A DNA stretch of 12,715 nucleotides from Gammaproteobacteria bacterium (lineage in GTDB: Bacteria; Pseudomonadota; Gammaproteobacteria; SZUA-229), in the NCBI GenBank assembly GCA_029287815.1, contig JARFQK010000215.1:1-12715 (forward strand). The letters are read 5' to 3'. Position 1 is the stretch's first letter. The number at the start of each line of letters is the position of its first letter. The notes beneath the pieces were generated by a model. It saw nothing but the letters and a program-made list of their open reading frames with translations. It searched no databases and was not told the origin of the DNA. This document shows positions 7,270-12,715 of the stretch, one piece after another. The translations under genes were made by a program, and so were the position numbers.

Positions 7270-8565
7270 GTGCTGGAAGGTCTGCCGGTTGTTCAGTCTG
7301 CCCGTCAATGTGTCGTCGCTTATAGCGGCGGCCTCGACTCCCACGTCTTATTGCACCTGTGCCGGGCAGTTGGATTGCCGGTGCGCGCGGTGCACATCCA
7401 TCATGGCTTGCAAGCACAGGCAGACGACTGGGACGCACATTGCCAGGCAGTGTGTGTCGAGCTGGCGATCCCGTATGTTTGCATTGCCATCGATGCGCAT
7501 CCCCAACGCGGGCAAAGCCCGGAGGATGCGGCACGCAAAGCGCGCTATCTGGCGCTGGAACATGCGCTGCAAGAGGGTGAGGTGCTACTGACCGCTCACC
7601 ATCAACAGGACCAGGCCGAGACACTGATGCTGCAGCTGATGCGCGGCGCTGGGCCGGCTGGGCTGGCGGCGATGCCGATGCTCAAGCGCTTTGCAGGAGG
7701 TTGTCATTGTCGGCCACTGCTCGGTTTCAGCCGAGAACGTTTACGGCGTTATGCACGGGCGCACAAACTGGTTTGGGTCGATGATCCGAGCAATGCGGAT
7801 ACCAGTTTTGACCGTAACTATCTTCGCAATGAGGTTATGCCAAAATTAAAGCATAACTGGCCCAGCGCGGGTGAGGCGCTGGCCCGAGCTGCATCGTTGC
7901 AGCAGGACGCGCTCGAGATCATCGAAGCCATGGCTGCTGTCGACCTGTCAGCTATCACCGGTATGCAGCCCTACAGCGTGTCGATATCGGGCTTGCGGCA
8001 ATTATCATCGGCGCGGCAGTACAATGTCTTGCGCTATTGGATCCAGCAAGCCCGGCTCGACAAACCCAGGCGAAACATTCTGCAGGAAATCGTTGACAGC
8101 GTGTTGCCTGCGGCCGAGGATGCCACACCTTCGGTCCTCTGGGCCAACACCGAAATCCGGCGCTACCGTGACACGCTTTATCTGTTGCCGGCTCTGAAGA
8201 GTGATTACGCCGATCAGTGCTACCTGTGGGATGGGCAGCGGCCGTTATTTATCGAGGCGCTGAATCTGGAGCTACGGCTGCAGCCGTCGGCGGGACATGG
8301 ATTACGGCAAGAGGCGGTTGCACGAGGAATGGTCGTGCGTTTCAGGCACGGCGGGGAGCAGATCAGACCCCAGGGGCGTCGGCACACGCACAGTCTGAAG
8401 AAGCTCATGCAGGGCGCGGGTATACCGGCATGGCAGCGCGGTAGAATACCACTGGTTTACATCGAGGATCAGCTGGCCTGCGTTTGCGGATATTGGGTTG
8501 CCGAGGCTTTTTCTGTGGCCGAGAATCAGCAGGGATGGAATCCGGTATGCTGTCGAAGATCTTGA
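7270..8565 (+). CDS. tilS: tRNA(Ile)-lysidine synthetase TilS
   Basis: TilS uses ATP to attach lysine to C34 of tRNA-Ile(CAU), changing both its amino-acid identity and its codon reading to AUA. The protein has 431 residues from GTG 7270, or 442 if it starts at CTG 7237. The N-type ATP pyrophosphatase domain shows the PP-loop SGGLDS at 19-24, VHIHHGLQ at 41-48 and TAHHQQDQAET at 108-118, then DDPSNADTSFDRNYLRNEVMP at 171-191. The C-terminal tRNA-binding domain holds GRRHTHSLKKLMQGAGIP and ACVCGYWVAEAF. All expected parts are present. The given start is the conservative one; the strong ribosome site upstream favours CTG at 7237, overlapping the accA stop, which would couple the two genes. Confidence 0.96.
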   Translation: MLEGLPVVQSARQCVVAYSGGLDSHVLLHLCRAVGLPVRAVHIHHGLQAQADDWDAHCQAVCVELAIPYVCIAIDAHPQRGQSPEDAARKARYLALEHALQEGEVLLTAHHQQDQAETLMLQLMRGAGPAGLAAMPMLKRFAGGCHCRPLLGFSRERLRRYARAHKLVWVDDPSNADTSFDRNYLRNEVMPKLKHNWPSAGEALARAASLQQDALEIIEAMAAVDLSAITGMQPYSVSISGLRQLSSARQYNVLRYWIQQARLDKPRRNILQEIVDSVLPAAEDATPSVLWANTEIRRYRDTLYLLPALKSDYADQCYLWDGQRPLFIEALNLELRLQPSAGHGLRQEAVARGMVVRFRHGGEQIRPQGRRHTHSLKKLMQGAGIPAWQRGRIPLVYIEDQLACVCGYWVAEAFSVAENQQGWNPVCCRRS

Positions 8566-8674
8566 TCGGCCGCAGAAAAAGGCTGCGAGGATACCCTGGA
8601 TTCGATAAGCTGGCGCGTGAGGAGCGTCTGTAGGCAGCGCTTTGCAGCCACCTTGCGTCAATCGGAGGTAAACC

Positions 8675-9172
8675 ATGTCTTATCCCGACCCGGAGATCCG
8701 TCATCTACAGGACCGATCTGTGGCCTGCGTCTCGAACACCGGCAATTATGTCGGCGACACCGAGTTATTTGCTCGTCTGTTCACTGAGCTCGGAGAATGG
8801 GCGAGCGCCATGAACCTGCTTACGCCAGACACCGTGTTTCTATCGGCCTACGAGAACGATCCGAGGACAACGCCGCTCGACCAGCTTAAGTTGGATGTGT
8901 GCATGAGCATACCCGACGGCGTCGATGTCGTCAGTGATAAGGTCCGGCATAAGATCCTGCCGGGTGGTAATTTTGCAGTGATGCACGCAGAGTTGGCCGG
9001 TGCAGACGAATACGCGAGCGCGTGGAATGCGATCGTCGAGTGGGCAGAAAAAAACGGTTATCCGACCGACCCGTCTCGACCGAGCTATGAGATCTATCTA
9101 AATGACCCGGAAGAACATCCACAAAAACATCAGATACTGGACATTTGCCTGAGCGTGCACGTCTACGCCTGA
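8675..9172 (+). CDS. GyrI-like small-molecule-binding domain protein
   Basis: The 165-residue protein is a single GyrI-like/AraC effector-binding domain (the SbmC fold). Visible features are the early VACVSNTGNYVGDTELFARLFTELGEW segment near 16-42 and the closing pattern YEIYLNDPEEHP...ILDICLSV near 138-162, typical of this fold. There is no helix-turn-helix, so it is a stand-alone binder rather than an AraC regulator, and its length resembles E. coli SbmC (157). Family members bind small hydrophobic or cationic compounds, and some protect gyrase; the ligand here is unknown. The ATG has an excellent GGAGGT at 8664-8669. It lies 109 bp after tilS with no terminator between, so readthrough from accA-tilS is possible. 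No convincing promoter was found in the gap. Confidence 0.85.
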   Translation: MSYPDPEIRHLQDRSVACVSNTGNYVGDTELFARLFTELGEWASAMNLLTPDTVFLSAYENDPRTTPLDQLKLDVCMSIPDGVDVVSDKVRHKILPGGNFAVMHAELAGADEYASAWNAIVEWAEKNGYPTDPSRPSYEIYLNDPEEHPQKHQILDICLSVHVYA

Positions 9173-9249
9173 CACGCATGTATATTAGCCCCGCCAAAAC
9201 GAGCTGGAGGCTTCTTTGCCAGCGAAGGCGCGGTGATTCTTTCGTCAAT

Positions 9250-9282
9250 AAAAAAGCCCGCAGCGCGTAGGCGCTGCGGGCT
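9250..9282 (-). terminator. Rho-independent terminator of yccA, possibly bidirectional
   Basis: A perfect 12-bp stem (AGCCCGCAGCGC at 9255-9266 with GCGCTGCGGGCT at 9271-9282, loop GTAG) is followed on the minus strand by six T (A run at 9250-9255). It lies 26 bp after the yccA stop. On the plus strand it is followed only by CTCTCTC, a weaker tail, but no other terminator follows the GyrI-like gene, so it may serve both convergent genes. Confidence 0.93.
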
Positions 9283-9308
9283 CTCTCAGGTTGGGGAAGG
9301 CGCTGCCG

Positions 9309-9971
9309 CTATTCGTCGCCGCCAAAGGCTGTCAGCAAGTGCAGCAGGCTCAGGAACAAGTTATAGATGCTTACGTACAAGGTCACCGTGGCCATGATGT
9401 AATTGGTCTCACCACCATGGATGATTTCACTGGTCTGGTAAAGGATCAGGCCTGACATCAGCAAGACGAACATACCCGAGACTGCGAGCGACAGCATTGG
9501 CAACGAGAAAATCATCGCACCTATACCGCCGAGAAACGCGACCAGGATGCCAACCATCAGGAAACCGCCCATGAAGCTGAAATCCTTACGGCTGGTCAGC
9601 GCGTAGCCGGACAAGGCCAGGAAGATCACGCCGGTACCTCCGAGTGCGGTCATGACCGTCTGACTGCCGTTGGCAGTGGCCAGGTACATGTTGAGAATTG
9701 GCCCCAGCGTTAGTCCCATGAAGCCGGTTAGCAGGAACACGAACAGGAGTCCGAGCCCGCTGTTGCTGAATCGACTTGTTGCGAACAAAAGGCCAAAATA
9801 GCCAACCAGCGTAATAATCGGATTGAATGCCGGCATGTTGGTAGCCATCGCGATGCCCGCCGTGGCCGCACTGAACAGCAATGTCATTGCGAGCAGCGCA
9901 TAGGTGTTACGCAGAACCTTGTTTGTCGCAAGAATCTGTGTTTGTGAACGGGTTGCAGTTATTTGTTGCAT
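9309..9971 (-). CDS. yccA: YccA-type Bax inhibitor-1 family membrane protein
   Basis: The 220-residue protein has seven predicted membrane helices (about 22-43, 48-65, 71-93, 104-124, 132-151, 155-178, 188-214) after a polar N-terminus of about 20 residues. The end, TLYVSIYNLFLSLLHLL, closely follows the known E. coli YccA C-terminus, as does the length (219 in E. coli). E. coli YccA binds and modulates the FtsH membrane protease; the BI-1 family has also been linked to calcium leak. The ATG at 9969-9971 has AGGA about 9 bases upstream. An in-frame TTG at 10076 would add 35 residues not typical of the family and was rejected. It has its own promoter and terminator, so it is probably monocistronic. 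Confidence 0.95.
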   Translation of the reverse strand: MQQITATRSQTQILATNKVLRNTYALLAMTLLFSAATAGIAMATNMPAFNPIITLVGYFGLLFATSRFSNSGLGLLFVFLLTGFMGLTLGPILNMYLATANGSQTVMTALGGTGVIFLALSGYALTSRKDFSFMGGFLMVGILVAFLGGIGAMIFSLPMLSLAVSGMFVLLMSGLILYQTSEIIHGGETNYIMATVTLYVSIYNLFLSLLHLLTAFGGDE

Positions 9972-10053
9972 GGTTTTTTTCCTGTCTAAATTAACGTTTG
10001 CTCGTAATTGAGTGTATAGACTGCGTCGATAATCTCGAGTTCCAATGCGCCCG

Positions 10054-10062
10054 ATTATAGCA
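10054..10062 (-). promoter_or_regulatory. Extended -10 promoter of yccA
   Basis: The minus strand reads TGCTATAAT, a perfect extended -10. No good -35 is found at the usual distance, which is normal for extended -10 promoters. Transcription would start near 10047, giving a leader of about 75 bases. The site lies after the stop of the upstream regulator gene. Confidence 0.6.
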
Positions 10063-10118
10063 GGCGGTTGTTTCAAATCGACCGTTATTTCAATGTGGAA
10101 TTTACATCGATTCTAGCA

Positions 10119-11564
10119 TTACTTTCCCTGATAAAAACTGTTGCCGGAATGTGGGATGCTTCTGGTTTGTGCTGGATTTGGCACAGTTTCACCGGACCCG
10201 CGTCGTTTGCCGACATCCTGCAGGCCATATTGTTTGAGTTTTCTGTACAAAGTCCGTTCGCTGATTTTCAGTACCTCGGCTACTTTCGAGCGATGGCCGT
10301 TAAACTGGAGCAGCAGCGAGCGGATGTGCTCGGACTCCAGCTCGCTCATCGAACGTTTGCCGTAGTCGCCGTGGCGTTTAGGGTTTCTTCGATCCGCGAG
10401 TGGATTTTGATAGATGTCGGCTGACTCATCGAGCTCGAGCAAATCTGGCGTTATGATGCCATTGGTCGAAAGTGTGGCGGCTTTTTGAAGAATGTTCTGC
10501 AGTTCCCGGATATTTCCCGGGTAATCAAAATCTTGCAGTATTCTAAGCGACTCCTCGGTAATCCTGCACTGGAGGTTGTTCGTTGTCTTCAGCTTCTTCA
10601 GCAGCGCCTCAACCAGGTCGGGTATGTCGGCCCGTCGTTCGCGCAAAGGTGGTATCGTGATCGAGATGCCAGCGATGCGGTAATAAAGATCAGCGCGAAA
10701 TGATTTATCCTCGACCATTTTGCGCAGGTGGTTGTGCGACGCACATACCACTCGAATATCGGCCGTCAAGTCTTCGCGACCACCCAGTCGACGGTATTTT
10801 CCGCCCTCTATGACCGTCAGCAATCGGCTTTGGATGGACAACGGGATTTCACCGACTTCGTTTAAAAATAACGTGCCGCCATCCGCCTCTTCGATCAGAC
10901 CAGATTCGCTGTCGCCACCGCCGTTCAACGCTCCAGCCTCGTAACCAAACAGCTCGCCCTCGAACATGCTTTCGGTGATCGCGGTGCAATCGACCGAAAC
11001 AAACACCTTGCCGCAGCGGCTTGATTGATTGTGGGCGAATTCTGCCGCCAGTTGCTTGCCGACGCCGCTTTCACCACTGAGTAGAATCGGCGCTTCTGAT
11101 TTGGCTGCCTGGGCTATTTCCTCGATGCAAGACTGAAAGGCCGGCGACCTGCCGAGCATGCGTTGCTCGTCGCAACCGAGTTCGTGGGCTTTGGCGATCG
11201 GAAAGACGGATTCCCCAAGATAGAGCTGGCCATTGGCGCCGCGAATTGGTGAGCCTTTGATGCGTACGTGCTCCGCTTCTCTATCCTGGTCGAAGTGGAT
11301 GTGCAAGACCTGGTGAGGTTGTCCGGTCTCGAAGACTTGTTTGTGCGGGCAATCCTCGCCATTGAGGTGACAAGGCAAGTCGGAGTGATGCGACACCTGA
11401 TGACACTTGCGTCCAACGATTTCAGCGGGAGCAACGCCATAGGCATCACTGTAAGCCTTATTCGCCGCGACTATTTTGTAGTCTTTATCGATTACGACGA
11501 ATGGATTGTCATGAGCATCGATTACTGACTGAAGTTCGATGGGTGTTTTACCGTTATCTTTCAT
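10119..11564 (-). CDS. PAS-AAA+-Fis transcriptional regulator with altered GAFTGA and Walker B motifs
   Basis: From the ATG at 11562-11564 (Shine-Dalgarno AGGTGA, 7-base gap) the protein has 481 residues. Order: a PAS domain at about 10-125, an AAA+ domain of the sigma54-activator type at about 135-370, and a Fis-type helix-turn-helix at about 406-448, then a polar tail of about 30. Walker A is GESGVGKQ (164-171), the arginine-finger region is FRADLYYR (289-296) and sensor II is GNIREL (350-355). Two key sites differ: the GAFTGA loop that contacts sigma54 reads GALNGG (211-216), and Walker B reads LFLNE instead of LFLDE (Asn235). Such changes are seen in relatives such as TyrR, which act with sigma70. 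The PAS domain is rich in Cys and His (Cys54, Cys65, Cys72 with several His), suggesting metal, heme or redox sensing. The target genes are unknown; yccA is next downstream. Confidence 0.93.
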   Translation of the reverse strand: MKDNGKTPIELQSVIDAHDNPFVVIDKDYKIVAANKAYSDAYGVAPAEIVGRKCHQVSHHSDLPCHLNGEDCPHKQVFETGQPHQVLHIHFDQDREAEHVRIKGSPIRGANGQLYLGESVFPIAKAHELGCDEQRMLGRSPAFQSCIEEIAQAAKSEAPILLSGESGVGKQLAAEFAHNQSSRCGKVFVSVDCTAITESMFEGELFGYEAGALNGGGDSESGLIEEADGGTLFLNEVGEIPLSIQSRLLTVIEGGKYRRLGGREDLTADIRVVCASHNHLRKMVEDKSFRADLYYRIAGISITIPPLRERRADIPDLVEALLKKLKTTNNLQCRITEESLRILQDFDYPGNIRELQNILQKAATLSTNGIITPDLLELDESADIYQNPLADRRNPKRHGDYGKRSMSELESEHIRSLLLQFNGHRSKVAEVLKISERTLYRKLKQYGLQDVGKRRGSGETVPNPAQTRSIPHSGNSFYQGK

Positions 11565-12184
11565 GACAAATTCACCTAGACAGTTATGACAGTATGGCAG
11601 ACTTGGCAAATATTTACGAGAACGACGATTTTCGGATAAGTGAAAACAACAAATGAGCTATCAGGCTCTGTTGCGGTCGTGGCATTAGTCTGTTGTCATC
11701 GACCTTCGCGTCTCAGGTGCGCATAACATTACCCTATAGTCAGCAAACCTGTTTCATTCAACCATTAAATGCTAATTTATGGACAAATACGAAGTTGACT
11801 AGTTCGCCGGGCTTTTTTCGCAGCACGATGACCGAACGCTCGCTGATCCTGGTTGACTGACGGGGTTGACGAACTGGTAAAAAGCCAAACGATTGGGTCC
11901 CCATACAGCGGAACGATGCGGCTTTTCGCATGGTTCAACGACCAAGCGACTTGGCTTAAGCCAGTCACTGTGATCCCGGCATGTTTTCGGCCGGGATCCA
12001 GCGTCTTAAGTCACTGGATTACAGCCAAAAACACGCTGGAATGAAGCGTGAGTAGTACAGCAGTGCGTGTAATTGATTTTAACTGCATTTCTTCTGGCCG
12101 ACTCAAGCGCAGCCTGGCAAGACGCTCGCGGAACCTGGCAAGGATGGGACCACGATGTTAGCGCCGATTTCAATCGGAATTGGA
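11565..12184. other. Gene-free region upstream of the regulator
   Basis: No convincing protein gene is present. Short frames here have no ribosome site and low-quality translations. The part 11565-11800 is AT-richer and should hold the regulator's promoter, but no clear -35/-10 pair was found. GGTTGAC occurs twice near 11850-11870, AAAAGCC/GGCTTTT forms an inverted pair around 11880-11935, CCTGGCAAG occurs twice near 12113 and 12134, and REP-like palindromes lie at 11955-12040. Confidence 0.5.
11955..12040. repeat. REP-like palindromic repeats
   Basis: A hairpin with a 9-bp stem (GATCCCGGC/GCCGGGATC, 11972-11998) is followed by an inverted pair TCCAGCGT/ACGCTGGA (11997-12004 and 12033-12040). 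CTTAAG followed within four bases by TCACTG occurs twice (11955-11970 and 12005-12016). The layout, and the translated phrase VIPACFRPGSS, are typical of intergenic REP sequences. This family is unrelated to the arms at 4810-4881. Confidence 0.6.
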
Positions 12185-12212
12185 TTGAAACGCCTGATAA
12201 TTCGGGTAATAT
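12185..12212 (+). promoter_or_regulatory. Possible distal promoter for tRNA-Ser
   Basis: TTGAAA (12185-12190) and TAATAT (12207-12212) are 16 bases apart, followed by a GC-rich AGCGGCC discriminator as in stable-RNA promoters. The -35 overlaps the right arm of an 8-bp inverted pair (TTTCAATC/GATTGAAA, 12168-12190). The tRNA lies about 137 bases downstream of the inferred start. Confidence 0.35.
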
Positions 12213-12299
12213 AGCGGCCTTCTCAATCATAAGTGCCCACGAAGTGCGACCCGCAGGGCGAAGGCAGGAAGCCCGGAGCAACGCGGTGGGCCCCAGCGC

Positions 12300-12328
12300 T
12301 TGAGACCGGGTAGATGCAAATAGATAAA
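12300..12328 (+). promoter_or_regulatory. Possible proximal promoter for tRNA-Ser
   Basis: TTGAGA (12300-12305) and GATAAA (12323-12328) are 17 bases apart and would start transcription about 20 bases before the tRNA. The -35 matches five of six bases and the -10 four of six. It competes with the pair at 12185-12212. Confidence 0.4.
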
Positions 12329-12355
12329 GAATAAGCAATAGAACAAGTTAAATTC

Positions 12356-12443
12356 GGAGAGGTGGCTGAGTGGTCGAAAGCGGTGGTCTTGAAAACCATT
12401 GACCGGCAACGGTCCGGGGGTTCGAATCCCTCCCTCTCCGCCA
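12356..12443 (+). tRNA. tRNA-Ser (anticodon UGA)
   Basis: The acceptor GGAGAGG pairs with CCTCTCC, followed by discriminator G and encoded CCA. The D arm is GCT...AGC, the anticodon stem-loop is GTGGT-CTTGAAA-ACCAT giving anticodon TGA, the long variable arm is GACCG-GCAA-CGGTC, and the T loop is TTCGAAT. The long variable arm and the anticodon both identify serine. It decodes UCA and, by wobble, other UCN codons. Its last 19 bases are repeated downstream. Confidence 0.98.
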
Positions 12444-12479
12444 AATAACAAAAGGGCCTTTTTGGCCCTTTTGTTATTT
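12443..12479 (+). terminator. Rho-independent terminator of tRNA-Ser
   Basis: A perfect 16-bp inverted repeat (12443-12458 and 12464-12479) with a TTTTT loop starts at the CCA end of the tRNA. The GGGCC/GGCCC core is followed by TTTTGTTATTT. A-rich bases before the core give it a possible reverse function too. Confidence 0.92.
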
Positions 12480-12516
12480 GTTGGTGAGTGGAAGGTGAGA
12501 AGCCCCGTTGGGTTCG

Positions 12517-12541
12517 AAAAAATCGCCGGGAGCGATTTTTT
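12517..12541 (+). terminator. Second hairpin with T run between the tail repeats
   Basis: AAAAAATCGC and GCGATTTTTT form a perfect 10-bp stem around a CGGGA loop. The T run is part of the stem's 3' arm, so it looks like a weak or back-up terminator 38 bases beyond the tRNA terminator. It could also be part of a processed spacer RNA. Confidence 0.5.
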
Positions 12542-12715
12542 GCGACCGAAGGGAGCCCGCAGGGAGAGGCGCAGGGAGGCGCCGAGCAATCCCTCCCTCT
12601 CCGCCAAATAACAAAAGGGCCTTTTTGGCGTCGCTGTCCCACTCACGCGTCTTTTGAGTGAGGCCAAACCGCTCACGTGCTCAAAACATTCGGACGTGAG
12701 TCAATTCATACCCGA

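Larger units (their letters stand above)
12425..12629 (+). repeat. 42-bp exact direct repeat of the tRNA-Ser tail plus terminator start
   Basis: Bases 12425-12466 and 12588-12629 are identical over 42 bp, with mismatches on both sides. The repeat runs from inside the T loop through CCA and the left arm, loop and first bases of the right arm of the terminator. The period is 163 bp and the spacer 121 bp. The second copy lacks the rest of the tRNA and the full right terminator arm, so it is not a tRNA gene. It resembles an att duplication or the tRNA-tail repeats known after E. coli tyrT. Confidence 0.9.

Noticed and set aside
6452..7624. 390-residue minus-strand frame opposite accA and tilS
   Set aside because: Both genes underneath are certain; the long open frame reflects codon bias of the real strand.
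9972..10076. TTG start extending yccA by 35 residues
   Set aside because: It would include the inferred promoter leader and is not typical of YccA; the internal ATG has a ribosome site.
11565..11609. TTG start extending the regulator by 15 residues
   Set aside because: The ATG at 11564 has a good Shine-Dalgarno that lies within this extension.
11777..12044. Two 63-residue frames, one on each strand
   Set aside because: They overlap REP-like repeats; phrases such as VIPACFRPGSS are typical of translated REP sequence.
12073..12303. 76-residue plus-strand frame upstream of tRNA-Ser
   Set aside because: TTG start without ribosome site, crosses the candidate tRNA promoter and inverted repeats; a decayed gene fragment cannot be excluded.
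12588..12606. A second tRNA-Ser gene
   Set aside because: Only the last 19 bases match; no acceptor 5' half, D arm or anticodon arm precedes them.
12223..12676. Minus-strand frames of 139 and 149 residues across the tRNA
   Set aside because: They cover a certain tRNA, two hairpins and a direct repeat; repeated phrases in them come from the 42-bp repeat.
1..12715. CRISPR array
   Set aside because: No set of evenly spaced short repeats; the repeats seen are inverted REP arms and a single pair of direct copies.

Overview
The window looks like a piece of a gammaproteobacterial chromosome. The evidence is the sequence type of TruD, AccA, TilS and YccA, the accA-tilS gene pair, a tRNA with an encoded CCA end, and REP-type palindromes between genes. 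GC content is moderate to slightly high by eye. No phage, plasmid or CRISPR genes are visible.

Left part (1-4031, minus strand): a tight three-gene operon encodes an MMPL/RND-type inner-membrane exporter, a periplasmic LolA-like lipoprotein-sorting protein and a probable outer-membrane beta-barrel protein that runs off the left edge. The first two genes overlap by 4 bp and the third follows after 12 bp. A good sigma70-type promoter with a perfect TTGACA box lies just upstream. Together the three products could move a lipid or other hydrophobic cargo across the whole envelope; the cargo is not evident.

Middle part (4032-9300): a TesA-like GDSL hydrolase (minus) is divergent from truD (plus). 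The 328 bp between them are almost filled by a palindromic element with 18-bp inverted ends enclosing a REPIN-like pair of 23-bp arms. Then come accA and tilS, which overlap if tilS starts at a CTG, and a stand-alone GyrI-like ligand-binding protein. This plus-strand run meets yccA head-on at a strong hairpin terminator.

Right part (9309-12715): yccA (Bax inhibitor-1 family, minus) has its own extended -10 promoter. Upstream of it lies a PAS/AAA+/Fis regulator whose GAFTGA loop and Walker B aspartate are both altered, so it may not be a normal sigma54 activator. About 790 bp without a protein gene follows, containing REP-like palindromes. Then comes tRNA-Ser(UGA) with a strong terminator. The last 42 bp of the tRNA-plus-terminator sequence are repeated exactly 163 bp downstream, which is either an attachment-site scar or a tRNA-tail repeat.

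Most of the window is ordinary housekeeping content. The places worth a second look are the altered regulator, the duplicated tRNA-Ser tail, the inverted-repeat element between tesA and truD, and the uncharacterised envelope operon.
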